Source: Amycolatopsis sp. WAC 01376
GTDB taxonomy: Bacteria > Actinomycetota > Actinomycetes > Mycobacteriales > Pseudonocardiaceae
Direction: 5' to 3'
Length of the DNA stretch: 64,000 nucleotides
Assembly: GCF_003947415.1 (NCBI RefSeq)
Contig: NZ_QHKL01000008.1
Location: 62,001 to 126,000 of the forward strand
Part shown: positions 52,624 through 62,551 of the stretch, one piece after another
Layout of the letters: the number at the start of each line of letters is the position of its first letter
How positions within the stretch are numbered: the first letter of the stretch is position 1
The notes under the pieces: model-generated
What the model saw: only the letters and a program-made list of their open reading frames with translations
Told to the model about the DNA's origin: nothing
Databases searched by the model: none
Made by a program: the position numbers and the translations under genes

Positions 52624-53261
52624 CTTGATCTTCCGCTTCAGCGGGGACAACGCGATGTACCTGGGCCGCAACCAAGGGCTGGTCAATGGCCAACCCAGCT
52701 TCGCAAACCTCGGCACCCTGTTCAGTCACCGCGGTCGGCCGGATGTATGACCTCCCCGTGCAAGGTGATCCACCACCAGATTGCCGACATAAACCGCTGG
52801 TCGGTGGATTCGTGGAGTACAGGGCGGGTCGTGGCAGGTTCCGGCGGTGGTGGCGGTTTGTGTGGTGTTCCAGTCCAGTACGGCCGCTGGTGGTTCGTCG
52901 ATCTACCAGTCCGGGCGGGGACGTCGTTACCTCTGCGCCCGTCCCGGTGATGGAAACGCTGCCGCGGGCAGGCCGGACGATCACCAGTCCATGTTCATAG
53001 CCTGATCCAACCGGTAGTTCAGGTTCACTTGAGGGCATCGGTGTGGTTGCGGGAGGCGGAAGCGGCCCGGCGTCCGCACGGAGGATGCGTTCGTGCAGCT
53101 CAAGGACCGGTGCGCTGGGATCGGCGCCGAGCTCCTCGGCCAGTTGCCGTCGCAACCGGTCGTAGTGGCGCAGAGGAAAGGGCTCAGTGTGCACGATTCG
53201 TCGATCAGAAGGTGTGTGTTGACTGCCCGGATTGTCGGGGTGGTCTGGTAGATCATGGGCC
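52624..53261. other. Decayed region next to the tRNA, mostly without genes
   Basis: Between the IS remnant and the DUF6892-like gene no intact gene is present. Part (53041-53194) is a regulator remnant on the minus strand; the rest has no recognised content and weaker codon bias. Confidence 0.5.
53041..53194 (-). pseudogene. Fragment of an AfsR/SARP BTAD domain
   Basis: The minus-strand translation from about 53194 reads VHTEPFPLRHYDRLRRQLAE, then ELGADPSAPVLELHERILRA and DAGPLPPP. This is the usual end of a bacterial transcriptional activator domain (compare YRALRRRLAEELGVDPSPELRELHERIL-type wording). No start, winged helix or remaining domain is attached, so it is a decayed piece. Confidence 0.65.
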
Positions 53262-53693
53262 ATGTTCCGCGACTTCAACTTCAAGCTGTTGGTCATCGAC
53301 AAGCTCATGTACCAGGACAAGCTCATCCAGCCCCGTTTCCAAATCGCCGACATTCTCCACGCCAAGGGCGCCACCGGCGACCTGTGGAAGTACCTGCGCG
53401 AACAGGACCTGCTGTACACCGTCCTCGAGGAAGCCCGCCAGTACTTCACCGATTTGGAGATCACCCCAGACCAACTGGCCGCCGTGGACGAACTGATCAC
53501 TGACGGCGGCTTGGACATCTACCACCAGTGCTCGCCGTTCTGGGACGGCGAGGACGACCTCTTCGACGTCACCTCACTGGACGACCTCGCCCTGCTACCC
53601 AACCTCCGCGTGATCCACGACCTCGCCGAGGCCATCATGGCCGTCCCCGGCGCCGAGGACACCCTCAAGGCCCGCGGAATCGCCGTGGATTGA
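53262..53693 (+). CDS. DUF6892-like small protein
   Basis: The 143-residue acidic protein has the start MFRDFNFKLLVIDKLMYQDK and the segments PRFQIADILHAKGATGDLWK, QYFTDLEITPDQLAAVDELI, GGLDIYHQCSPFWDGEDDLF and VTSLDDLALLPNLRVIHDLA. This wording resembles actinobacterial DUF6892 proteins (from memory). Function unknown. The ATG at 53262 has no clear ribosome site. It lies inside the region of decayed genes beside the tRNA, so it may be recently acquired. Confidence 0.6.
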   Translation: MFRDFNFKLLVIDKLMYQDKLIQPRFQIADILHAKGATGDLWKYLREQDLLYTVLEEARQYFTDLEITPDQLAAVDELITDGGLDIYHQCSPFWDGEDDLFDVTSLDDLALLPNLRVIHDLAEAIMAVPGAEDTLKARGIAVD

Positions 53694-53977
53694 CCCCTTT
53701 TCATCGTGGGCACGGTTGACCGCCTTCTGCCCGCGTTACAGGTGAGGGCGTGGGGCGTGGCGCTTGAACGGGGGTGCGGAACCATCACGGTCACCCCATC
53801 CTTTCGTCGTCGAGCCGCCCCCGGTTAGCGTGACCGGATCGATCATCCACGCTCCCGAAGTCCCCGGCGGAATGACGCGTATCCCTCCTCAGGGGTCGCG
53901 CAGCGGTGCCGGCCGAGCACGGCTTCGCCGCGTGCAGGTCCGCTCCGGCGGCGGCGACCTGTCCAGCGGAGTTGTCC

Positions 53978-55480
53978 TCATGATGAGGCCTTCTTGCGTA
54001 GCACGGTCAACGCGATGACCGCGCTGATGGCGGAGACGACGGCGCAGGCGACGCCGATCGCGTTCAGCCCGCTGGTGTACGCCTCCCCGGCGGCGGACAG
54101 CAGCCCGGCGGCGGCGTCGCCGGGCAGGGACTGGGCGGTCGTGACGGCGTTCTCCATGCTTTCCGTGGCGGGCCCGCCACCGGGTACCTCGACGACCACG
54201 CGGTAGACGGCGGTACCGAGGCTGCCGAACAGGGCGATCCCGAGCGCGGTGCCCAGGTCACCGCCGATGGAGGAGAGGGCCGCGGCGGAGCCGCCCCGCT
54301 CCGGTGGGGCGGACCCGACGACCAGGTCGGTGCCGAGCGCGCCGAGGGTGCCGACGCCGACGAAGACGATCACGAAACCGGCGACCAGCAGCGGCATCCC
54401 GCCCGGTTCGACGAAGGCGAGCATCAGGTAGCCGAGTACGCCGACGAGCAGCGCCATCCCGAGGACGGTCCCGAGCCGATACCGCTTCGCGACGATCGGG
54501 GCCAGTTGCGCGGAGAGGATCGATGCGAGGGCCGCGGGCACCAGCCACAGACCCGCGTCCAGCGGCGAGAGCCCTTCGACCATCTGGAGGAACCCGGTGA
54601 CGAAGAGGTACGCCCCGCCGGTGCCGATCATCGTGACGACGAGGATCACCAGCGCCGCGGCGAAGGCGGGGATCTTGAACAGGCTCAGGTCCAGCAGCGG
54701 ATCCGCCAATTTGCGTTGCCGCCACACGAAGACCGCGCCGATGACGATGCCCGCGACGAGCGCGGCGACCGGTGTGGCCGCCCAACCGTGGCGTGCCAGT
54801 TCCTTCAACCCGTAGATGGTCAGCAGGATCGACGCCAGCGACAACACGACGCTGACCAGATCGAGCCGTTCGGCGTGGGGGTCCTTGTACTCCGGCAGCA
54901 CGAGCGGGGCGACGATCAGCAGGATCACCATGACCGGCACGCCGATCAGGAACACCGAGCCCCACCAGAAGAACTCCAGCAGCGCGCCACCGATCACCGG
55001 TCCGAGCGCGGTGCCTCCCATGAAGCATCCGGCCCAGACCGCGATGGCGCGGCCGCGCTGGGCCGGGTCGTGGAACAGCGTGCCGATCAGCGCGAGGGTG
55101 GACGGCATCAGCGTCGCGGCGGCGATGCCGAGCAGCGCGCGGGTGGCGATGAGCTGCTCGGCGCTGCCGGAGAAGGCGGCCAGCACCGAGGTGACGCCGA
55201 CGGCCGCGGCACCGATCATCAGCAGCTTGCGGCGGCCGACCCGATCCCCGAGCCTGCCCATGGTGATGAGGAAGCCGGCGATCATGAAGCCGTAGACGTC
55301 CATGATCCACAGCGTCTGGGTGCCGGTGGGACGCAATCCCTCGGCGAGATGCGGCAGCGCCAGGTACAGGACGCTCTGGTCGAGGGCGATCAGCAGGGTG
55401 GGCAGGGCCAGCGCGGCGAGCCCCAGCCATTCCCGGGTCCCGGCTTTCCGGATGCCGGTTTCCGCGGTGTTCGATGACAT
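53978..55480 (-). CDS. MFS drug efflux pump, DHA2 (14-helix) type
   Basis: The 500-residue transporter has 14 predicted membrane segments. The DHA2/EmrB signatures include LIALDQSVLYLALPHLAEGL (motif D1-like), GRLGDRVGRRKLLMIGAAAV (motif A) and GCFMGGTALGPVIGGALLEF (motif C). It would export drugs by proton antiport. The ATG at 55480 is clear. It lies divergent from the SARP-type regulator gene across 71 bases, so that regulator probably controls it. Confidence 0.92.
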   Translation of the reverse strand: MSSNTAETGIRKAGTREWLGLAALALPTLLIALDQSVLYLALPHLAEGLRPTGTQTLWIMDVYGFMIAGFLITMGRLGDRVGRRKLLMIGAAAVGVTSVLAAFSGSAEQLIATRALLGIAAATLMPSTLALIGTLFHDPAQRGRAIAVWAGCFMGGTALGPVIGGALLEFFWWGSVFLIGVPVMVILLIVAPLVLPEYKDPHAERLDLVSVVLSLASILLTIYGLKELARHGWAATPVAALVAGIVIGAVFVWRQRKLADPLLDLSLFKIPAFAAALVILVVTMIGTGGAYLFVTGFLQMVEGLSPLDAGLWLVPAALASILSAQLAPIVAKRYRLGTVLGMALLVGVLGYLMLAFVEPGGMPLLVAGFVIVFVGVGTLGALGTDLVVGSAPPERGGSAAALSSIGGDLGTALGIALFGSLGTAVYRVVVEVPGGGPATESMENAVTTAQSLPGDAAAGLLSAAGEAYTSGLNAIGVACAVVSAISAVIALTVLRKKASS

Positions 55481-55501
55481 GCCCGAACGGTGCACCGGGC
55501 C

Positions 55502-55543
55502 GCTCCCGAGCCGCTCTCGGTTCGCTCTCGGTCCGGGGATAAC
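55502..55543 (+). promoter_or_regulatory. SARP-type direct repeats and promoter
   Basis: Three 11-base direct repeats, GCTCCCGAGCC, GCTCTCGGTTC and GCTCTCGGTCC, stand at 55502-55534, and GATAAC (55538-55543) is a -10 element. SARP sites are heptamers repeated every 11 bases just upstream of the -10. The ATG of the regulator (55552) would be at about the transcript start, so the mRNA may be leaderless. The MFS gene promoter shares this 71-base gap. Confidence 0.55.
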
Positions 55544-55551
55544 CTGGCCGT

Positions 55552-58500
55552 ATGCGTTTCGGAGTGCTCGGACCACTCGTGGTGTGGGCGGCCGACGGAG
55601 CGACGGTGGCGGTCCCCGGGCGGAAGGTCCGTGCGCTGCTGGCCTGTCTCCTGGCGCACACCGGACGCCCGGTCTCCGCCGACCGGCTCGTCGAGTTCCT
55701 GTGGGGCGCCAAGCGGCCGGGTGATCCGTCCGCCGTGCTGCAGACCAAGGTGTGGCAGCTGCGGCGAGCGCTGGAGGACGCCGAGCCGGGCGCGCGCTCC
55801 CTGGTGGTGTCGGGCCCGCTCGGCTACGAACTGCGGGGCGGCACGGACGCGGACCACTTCCAAGACCTGCTGACCCGGGCCCGCAAAGCCGTCGAACCAC
55901 GCGCACGGGCCGTCCTGCTCGCGGACGCGCTGGCCGTCTGGCGCGGGCCCGCGTTCGCCGGCTTCGCCGACGAGGAGTTCGCGCGTGCCGTGGCCGCCCG
56001 GTGGGAGGAGCAGCGCCTCACCGCGATCGAGGAAGCCGCCGAGACTCGTGTCGAGCTGGGCGAACACGCGCTGGTGGCCGACGAGCTGGGAGACCTCGTC
56101 GCCCTGCATCCGCTGCGGGAACGGTTGCGCGCGGTCCACGTCCGTGCGCTGTACCTGGCCGGACGGCAGAGTGCCGCGCTCGGCAGCTACACCGATCTGC
56201 GCACCCGGCTGGTCGAGGAGCTGGGGGTGGACCCCGGCGTCGAACTCACCGCGCTGTACCGGGCGATCCTCACCCAGGATCCGGCGCTGGCCGCCCCTCC
56301 CGTCCCCGCGACCACCGTGGCCCGTTCGCCGTCCGCCCTGCCCACCCCGCTGACCGGCCTCGTCGGCCGTGACGAGGCGATCGGGGAACTGGTGCCGCTG
56401 CTGGGCGCGCATCGGCTGGTGACGCTGACCGGCCCCGGCGGCGTCGGGAAGACGCGGCTGGCGCTGGCGGCCGCCGCGCGGGGCGGCACGGCGTTTCCCG
56501 GCGGCGTCCATCTGGCGGAATTCTCCGCGCTCGATCCGTCGACGAAGCGGACCGAGGTGAACGCGGTGGTCGACGCGGCACTCGGGGTCCGCGACGATGC
56601 CGGGAAGTCGTCGCCGTGGGCCGAGCGCGTCGCACACGCCGTGGGTGACCGGGCCACCCTGCTGATCTTGGACAACTGCGAGCACGTCGCCGCTCCCGTC
56701 GCGGAACTCGCCGAGCAGTTGCTGAAGGTGGCGCCCGCGCTGCGTTTCCTGGCCACTAGCCAGCTTCCGCTAGGCGTCGCCGGTGAACGGCTCAGTGAAG
56801 TGCCTCCGCTGGTACGACCGGCGGCCGAGACGGGCCTGAGCCTTGAGGAAGTACGCGGGTTCAGCGCCGTGGAGCTGTTCGTGGCGCGGGCGTCTGCGGC
56901 CGCGCCACGGTTCGTCCTCGACGAAACCACCGTTGACGCCGTCGTCTCCGTTTGCCGCCGCCTCGACGGGCTTCCCCTGGCGTTGGAGATGGCCGCGACC
57001 CGGGTCCGGACGATGGGCGTGCATGAGCTGGCCGCCCGGCTGGACGACCGCTTCCGCCTCCTGGTGAGCACGCGGGGCGCCCCGGCACGCCAGCGGACGC
57101 TGCGGGCGGTCATCGACTGGACCTGGGAGCTGCTGGGCGAATCGGAGCGGCTGGTGCTGCGGCGCTTGGCCGTGCATGCCGACGGCTGCACGCTCGCCGC
57201 GGCCGAGAAGGTCTGTGTGGGGCACGGCGTGGACCGGGCGGAGGTTCTCGACGTCCTCGCCCGGCTGGTGGACTGCTCGCTGGTCGTCCTGATCGACACC
57301 CACGACGGCGCCCGGTACCGGATGCTGGAGTCGGTCACCGCCTACTGCCTCGAACGGCTGACTGAAGCCGGTGAGCTCGACGCGCTCCAGCTCAGGCATC
57401 GCGCGTACTACACGGAGCTGGCTGAGAGGGCCGAGCCGAGGCTGCGGGGGCACGGGCAGCGCCGGTGGCTTCGCCTGCTGGACGCCGAGGCCGCGAATCT
57501 GCGGACCGCGTTGGAAGGCGCCGTACGGGCCGAGGACGCCGGACACGCCCTGCGCCTGGTCAACGCGATGGCCTGGTACTGGTATCTGCGCGGGCGGAAC
57601 GGCGAGGCCGAGCGGTCGCTGGCGCTGGCGCTGTCGGCCGGCGCCGGCGCGTCGCCCGCGCTGGTGGCCGGCGCCACGGGCCGGCTGGGCGGTATCCGGC
57701 TGCTGCTCGGCGGAAGCGCCGACCCGGTCGCGAAATGCCGCGAAGCGCTGCGGCCGTACGAGGAGATCGACGATCCGCTCGGCAAGGCCCACGCCGAATG
57801 GTTCCTGGGGTTGAACCTGTTCGCCATCAGCGATGTGTCACCGAGCCGGAAGCTGGCCGAATCGGCGCTGGCGACTTTCCGGTCGCTCGACGACCGGTGG
57901 GGCACCGCCGCCGCGCTGAGCAGCCTGGCGTTCTACGCCATGCTTGTGGGGGACTTCGACGCACTGCGGCGCCACGGTGAGCAGAGCCTGGAGCTCTTTC
58001 GTGAGCTGGGCGACCAGTGGGGGCAGGTGAAGGCCATGGAGCCGCTGCAGACGCTGGCCGAGTCGACTGGCGACTACGAGCGCGCCGGACGGCTGTGCCG
58101 TGAGGGACTGCGCATGGCCGAGGAGCTCGGGCTGTGGACGGAGGTGTCCTTCCGGCTTTCGGGACTGGGACGGATCGCCTTGCTCACCAAGGACTATCCG
58201 CGAGCCCGGGAGTTCCACGAGCGCGGGAGGCGGCTCGCCGTCGAACTGTCGAACGTGGTCGGCGAGTTGTTCGCCGAGATCGGGCTCGGGATGGGGGCGC
58301 GCCGGGAAGGCGACCTCGACGCCGCGGAGACACACCTGCGGAACGTACTCGACCTGCACCGGAAGATGGCGCACGAAACCGGTCTGCCCGCGTTGATCCT
58401 CGCCGAACTGGGCTTCGTCGCCGAGTTGAGGGGCGAGGCGGCTTCCGCGCTGAAGCTCCAGCAGGAAGGCCTGTCCGTCGCCCGCGGAACCGGGGATCCC

Positions 58501-58734
58501 CGCACGATCGCGCTGGCACTGGAGGGCCTGGCCGGTGCACAGGGACTGGCGGGCCACGCCGGGCAGGCGGCGAGGCTGCTCGGCCAGGCCGAGGCCGCCC
58601 GGCGTTCGGTCGGGATGCCCCTGCCCGCCGGTGAACGGGACGACGTCGACCGCATCGCGGCGCGGGCGCGCGACGCCCTGGGCGAAGCCGCGTACGCCGC
58701 CGAATTCGCCCAGGGCGCCGACGGTCATTCCTGA
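55552..58734 (+). CDS. AfsR/SARP-like transcriptional regulator
   Basis: The 1060-residue regulator has the winged helix (MRFGVLGPLVVWAADGATVA, about 1-90) and BTAD (about 95-245, with DHFQDLLTRARKAVEPRARA and LRERLRAVHVRALYLAGRQS, ending LVEELGVDPGVELTALYRAI). It then has an NB-ARC-like ATPase (P-loop GPGGVGKTRL about 295-304, LLILDNCEHVAAPVAELAEQ, LPLALEMAATRVRTMG) and TPR repeats to the end. It activates nearby genes by binding direct repeats. The MFS pump is the divergent neighbour. No antibiotic cluster is in this window, so it may control efflux rather than biosynthesis. Confidence 0.93.
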   Translation: MRFGVLGPLVVWAADGATVAVPGRKVRALLACLLAHTGRPVSADRLVEFLWGAKRPGDPSAVLQTKVWQLRRALEDAEPGARSLVVSGPLGYELRGGTDADHFQDLLTRARKAVEPRARAVLLADALAVWRGPAFAGFADEEFARAVAARWEEQRLTAIEEAAETRVELGEHALVADELGDLVALHPLRERLRAVHVRALYLAGRQSAALGSYTDLRTRLVEELGVDPGVELTALYRAILTQDPALAAPPVPATTVARSPSALPTPLTGLVGRDEAIGELVPLLGAHRLVTLTGPGGVGKTRLALAAAARGGTAFPGGVHLAEFSALDPSTKRTEVNAVVDAALGVRDDAGKSSPWAERVAHAVGDRATLLILDNCEHVAAPVAELAEQLLKVAPALRFLATSQLPLGVAGERLSEVPPLVRPAAETGLSLEEVRGFSAVELFVARASAAAPRFVLDETTVDAVVSVCRRLDGLPLALEMAATRVRTMGVHELAARLDDRFRLLVSTRGAPARQRTLRAVIDWTWELLGESERLVLRRLAVHADGCTLAAAEKVCVGHGVDRAEVLDVLARLVDCSLVVLIDTHDGARYRMLESVTAYCLERLTEAGELDALQLRHRAYYTELAERAEPRLRGHGQRRWLRLLDAEAANLRTALEGAVRAEDAGHALRLVNAMAWYWYLRGRNGEAERSLALALSAGAGASPALVAGATGRLGGIRLLLGGSADPVAKCREALRPYEEIDDPLGKAHAEWFLGLNLFAISDVSPSRKLAESALATFRSLDDRWGTAAALSSLAFYAMLVGDFDALRRHGEQSLELFRELGDQWGQVKAMEPLQTLAESTGDYERAGRLCREGLRMAEELGLWTEVSFRLSGLGRIALLTKDYPRAREFHERGRRLAVELSNVVGELFAEIGLGMGARREGDLDAAETHLRNVLDLHRKMAHETGLPALILAELGFVAELRGEAASALKLQQEGLSVARGTGDPRTIALALEGLAGAQGLAGHAGQAARLLGQAEAARRSVGMPLPAGERDDVDRIAARARDALGEAAYAAEFAQGADGHS

Positions 58735-58761
58735 CGGCTGCAGGCGCGGACGGCCGGCGGC

Positions 58762-61374
58762 TCAGTACGCCTGGCCGAGGTCCAATCGGGCCAGCTCCCG
58801 TCGCGTCCGCACACCGAGTTTCGGGAAAGCCCGGTACAGGTGGTGCTCGACGGTACGCGGACTGAGGAACAGCTGTGCGGCGATCTCGCGGCTCGTACCG
58901 CCCTCCGCTGCCAGCCGGACGACCTGGAGTTCTTGTGGGGTGAGACGGTCCAACGGATTCTCGGCGGTGGGTTCGGCAGCCGGGCCGGAGTCGCCCGTGG
59001 CCTCTAGCTCGATCGACGCGCGGTCGGCCCATGGTTTCGCGTGCAGCCGCGAGAAGATCTTCAGCGCCGAGCGCAGTGGGACGCGGGCGTCGCTGCGGCG
59101 TCTGGCTCGGCGCAGCCATTCACCGTAGAGCAATTCCGTGCGTGCTCGTTCGAAAGGCCGCTCCCCCAGTGCGTGCAGTTCCACTGCTCGCTGGTAATGC
59201 GCTTCGTCGTCGCCCAGCATGGCGTGGCAACGCGCCGCCACGGCCTGGGCCCATGGCTGTCCGCCCGCCGTCGCCCACGCTTCGAATCGGCGGAACGCGG
59301 GTTCGGCTCTGCCTGGATCTCCCAGGCGTATCGCTGCTTCCAGCTGGTCGGCGGCCGCCGCGATCACCACCGTGGTGTACGCGAGTGGTCCGTGCTGCAC
59401 GATCTCCATCCGGTCCAAAGTGGACTCATAATGGCCGAGGCCGAGATCGAGCAGTGCGAGTGCGGCTGTGCTCGCCGCCCCGCCGGCGTCCGATGTCGCC
59501 TCCGCCAACTCCTGGCAGCGGCGTTCGTCACCCTCGATCGCCGCCATCCGCGCCACCACGGCGTTCAGCTGCGGTAGCCGGCGGTGCGATCCGGTGTCGC
59601 GGGAAATCCGTACGGCTTCGGCCACCGACGCGGCGGCGTCCTGGTGCAGTCCCGCCGAAACCTGCGCGCCGGCGAGGTCATGCAATACCTGGGGAAGCAG
59701 GCCGATCAGCCCGTCTCGACGGCAGCGAGCCACCTCGGCGGACGCGAGTTCCCTGGCCGTGGCGTCGTCACCGAGGATCATCGCGCTGTAGGTCCGGGCA
59801 GGATCGGAACTCGGAGCCCGCGCGACGAACTCCGCCAGTAGAGGCAGTCCGGCGGTGAAGTCGTCGTCCACGAGGAAGGCCATACCTCGTACCAGCGGAT
59901 CGGTCTCGTTCAGCGCGGCGTTCGCGGAATGGACTGTTTCCCGGTCGCCGGAGAACCAGGCGTACCGCGCACCGGTGCGCACCATCGCCACCGCGTCGGC
60001 GGATTCGGCCGACCGGGCGTGCTCGACGAGCAGACGCGCGGCCGCACGCCCGTCTCCCCGTTCGAATTCCACGGCCGCACGCACCTGCGCCATGGCCGCG
60101 GCCGCCTTGGTGTCCTCGGTCAGCGGCTCGGCCTGCCGGACGAGTTCGGCGGCCTGCTCCCCGTGCCCGGCGGCGAGCGACAGTGACGCCGCCTTGCTCA
60201 AGCGCGCCGCTCGTACACCGGTTTCGACGGTGAGTCGCGCGGCTTGCCGGTACAGCCCGGCGGCCGCGGAGAACGCCGTACGTGCCCGCGCTCGTTCGGC
60301 GGAGCCGGCGATCTCGGCGGCGACCCGCTCATCGGGAGCGGTGGCCGCGGCGGCGAGATGCCGGACCCGGCAATCGGCGTCCGAAGTGGACTCGGCGAGC
60401 GCCTGATGGACCGCGACCCGGCGCGCGAGCGCGGCACCCTGGTAGGCCGCCGTGCCGATCAGCGGATGCCGGAAGGCGATCGTCGTCCCGGTGACATCCA
60501 GGAGTCGCGCGGTCTCGGCCTGTTCCAGATCGGCGAGCCCGACGCCCAACGCCTCGGCGGCACCGAGCAGCGTCGGAAGATGCCCGCGTCCCTCAGCCGC
60601 CGCGAGGAGCATCATCAGCCGGGCCCGCGAAGGCAGCGCGCTGATCTGCGCACGGAAGCCCGCCAGCACCCGCTCGCCCACCGGCAGCGGCCCGGCGGCG
60701 ACGTGGTGTTCCCGTTGCGCGGCGGCGAATTCGAGCAGCGCCAGCGGATTACCCGCCGATTCCGCGAAAATCTGTGACGGCGACGGCGGTGCCAGCCCGT
60801 GTTCGGCGAGCAACCGCCCCGCGTCCGCGGCGTCGAGCCTGGCCGGGTGCAGTTCGGGCAGATCCGGGGCGGCGAAACCGGTGTCCCTCGCACCGAACAG
60901 CATCGCGACCCGGTCCGCGGCCAGCCGCCGGGCGGCGAACAGCAACGCCTCGGCGGTCGCGCGATCCAGCCACTGCGCGTCGTCGATCAGGCACAGCACC
61001 GGGCCGTCGTCGGCGACGTCGGCGAGCAGGGTGAGCACGGCGAGCCCGGTCACGAACCGGTCCTGCCCGCTGGTGCCGCCCGAATCCAGAACCGCGCGCA
61101 ACGCCTCCGCCTGCGGACCGGGCAGCGTGGCGAGCCGGTCCTGGAGTGGCCACAGCAACTGCACCAGCCCACCGAACGCCAGATCGGCTTCGGCCTCGAT
61201 CCCGGTCACCGACAGCACCCGCAGCCCGGCGGCGGCCTCGGCCGCCCAGCCCAGGAGCGCGGATTTCCCGATACCCGCCTCGCCACGCACCACCAGCGAG
61301 CCGCTGCGGCCGTCGCGAGCCGCCGCGAGCAGCTCGTCGATCGCCGCCTGCTCGCCGGCCCTGCCGTACAGCAC
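58762..61374 (-). CDS. LAL-type LuxR regulator with ATPase domain
   Basis: The 870-residue product has the start at GTG 61374 with GGAGG five bases upstream, giving VLYGRAGEQAAIDELLAAAR. The Walker A GEAGIGKSALLG lies at about residues 25-36 and the Walker B-like PVLCLIDDAQWLDRATAEAL at about 110-130. TPR-like helices fill the middle. The last 65 residues are a LuxR helix-turn-helix (LTPQELQVVRLAAEGGTSRE, IAAQLFLSPRTVEHHLYRAF). The gene is divergent from the OYE-MFS operon, so it probably controls it. An upstream in-frame TTG at 61467 is possible but has no site. Confidence 0.9.
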   Translation of the reverse strand: MLYGRAGEQAAIDELLAAARDGRSGSLVVRGEAGIGKSALLGWAAEAAAGLRVLSVTGIEAEADLAFGGLVQLLWPLQDRLATLPGPQAEALRAVLDSGGTSGQDRFVTGLAVLTLLADVADDGPVLCLIDDAQWLDRATAEALLFAARRLAADRVAMLFGARDTGFAAPDLPELHPARLDAADAGRLLAEHGLAPPSPSQIFAESAGNPLALLEFAAAQREHHVAAGPLPVGERVLAGFRAQISALPSRARLMMLLAAAEGRGHLPTLLGAAEALGVGLADLEQAETARLLDVTGTTIAFRHPLIGTAAYQGAALARRVAVHQALAESTSDADCRVRHLAAAATAPDERVAAEIAGSAERARARTAFSAAAGLYRQAARLTVETGVRAARLSKAASLSLAAGHGEQAAELVRQAEPLTEDTKAAAAMAQVRAAVEFERGDGRAAARLLVEHARSAESADAVAMVRTGARYAWFSGDRETVHSANAALNETDPLVRGMAFLVDDDFTAGLPLLAEFVARAPSSDPARTYSAMILGDDATARELASAEVARCRRDGLIGLLPQVLHDLAGAQVSAGLHQDAAASVAEAVRISRDTGSHRRLPQLNAVVARMAAIEGDERRCQELAEATSDAGGAASTAALALLDLGLGHYESTLDRMEIVQHGPLAYTTVVIAAAADQLEAAIRLGDPGRAEPAFRRFEAWATAGGQPWAQAVAARCHAMLGDDEAHYQRAVELHALGERPFERARTELLYGEWLRRARRRSDARVPLRSALKIFSRLHAKPWADRASIELEATGDSGPAAEPTAENPLDRLTPQELQVVRLAAEGGTSREIAAQLFLSPRTVEHHLYRAFPKLGVRTRRELARLDLGQAY

Positions 61375-61477
61375 ACCGGCCTCCGTAACCGCGAGTGAGG
61401 TACGTAGGCGAATCCCAGTACCCGATACCGAAACCTTACCGATTCGGCGGACGCTCGCCCGGACCAAGCTTCAGGAC

Positions 61478-62551
61478 ATGAACGTGTTGCTGACCCCGCT
61501 CACCGCGGGCACCCTGCCCCTGCCGAACCGCCTGGTCATGGCGCCGATGACGCGCAGTCGCGCGAGTGGCGGCCTGGTCACCGGACTGACCGCGGAGTAC
61601 TACGCGCAGCGCGCCGGAGCCGGACTGATCATCACCGAAGGCACGCAACCCTGCGTCATCGGCCAGGGCTACATCGACACCCCGGGCCTGCACACGCCGG
61701 AGCAGGCCGCCGCGTGGCGAGTGGTCACCGACGCCGTGCACTCGCGCGGCGGCCGGATCTTCGTCCAGTTGATGCACTCCGGCCGGATCGGGCACCCGTC
61801 CCTCTACCCGGACGGCAGCCGGCCGCTCGCGCCGTCGGCAATCCCGTCGGGCGAAAAGCTGTACACCCCGGACGGTCTGCTCGACCATCCGGAACCGCGG
61901 GAGATGACGCTGGCGGACATCGCGCGCGCCATCGACGATTTCGTCGCCTCCGCGCGGCTGGCGATGGAGGCCGGATTCGACGGTGTCGAACTGCACGGCG
62001 CCAGCGGCTACTTGATCCACCAGTTTCTCGCCGGCAACACGAACCGGCGCACCGACGCCTACGGTGGCCCGATCGCGAACCGCCTCCGCTTCGCGGTGGA
62101 GGTGGCACGGGCGGTCGGCGACGCGATCGGCCCGGAGCGCGTCGGCATCCGGCTGTCACCCGGCTCGACCCTCAACGGCATACGAGAGAGCGACACCGAA
62201 CTGCTGTATCCCGAACTGATCCGCGCCCTCGTCCCGGCGGGACTGGCTTACGTGCACATCTCGGAATTCGGCACGCGGGACATCACCAAAGTCATCCGCG
62301 CGGAGTGGCCGGGCACTCTCATCCTGAACCCGCATCCGGCGGGCGATGCCCCGGCGACCGCGGCCGACGGCGTGGAGGCCCTGCGGGACGACGTCGCCGA
62401 CGCGATCAGCCTCGGTCAGCTGTGGCTGGCCAACCCGGACCTGCCCGAACGGATCGCCGCCGGCGGCCCGTTCACCGCCGCCGATCCCGCGAGCTTCTAC
62501 GGCGGCGACCACCGCGGCTACACCGACTATCCCACCTCGGCCGAGGCATGA
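61478..62551 (+). CDS. Old yellow enzyme-type alkene reductase
   Basis: The 357-residue FMN enzyme has the OYE signatures LTPLTAGTLPLPNRLVMAPM, AGAGLIITEGTQPC, GGRIFVQLMHSGRIGHPS, the catalytic HGASGYLIHQFLAGNTNRRT region and SLGQLWLANPDLPERIAAGG. It reduces activated C=C bonds with NAD(P)H. The ATG at 61478 has AGGA just before it. It is followed by an MFS gene with ATGA overlap. Confidence 0.93.
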   Translation: MNVLLTPLTAGTLPLPNRLVMAPMTRSRASGGLVTGLTAEYYAQRAGAGLIITEGTQPCVIGQGYIDTPGLHTPEQAAAWRVVTDAVHSRGGRIFVQLMHSGRIGHPSLYPDGSRPLAPSAIPSGEKLYTPDGLLDHPEPREMTLADIARAIDDFVASARLAMEAGFDGVELHGASGYLIHQFLAGNTNRRTDAYGGPIANRLRFAVEVARAVGDAIGPERVGIRLSPGSTLNGIRESDTELLYPELIRALVPAGLAYVHISEFGTRDITKVIRAEWPGTLILNPHPAGDAPATAADGVEALRDDVADAISLGQLWLANPDLPERIAAGGPFTAADPASFYGGDHRGYTDYPTSAEA

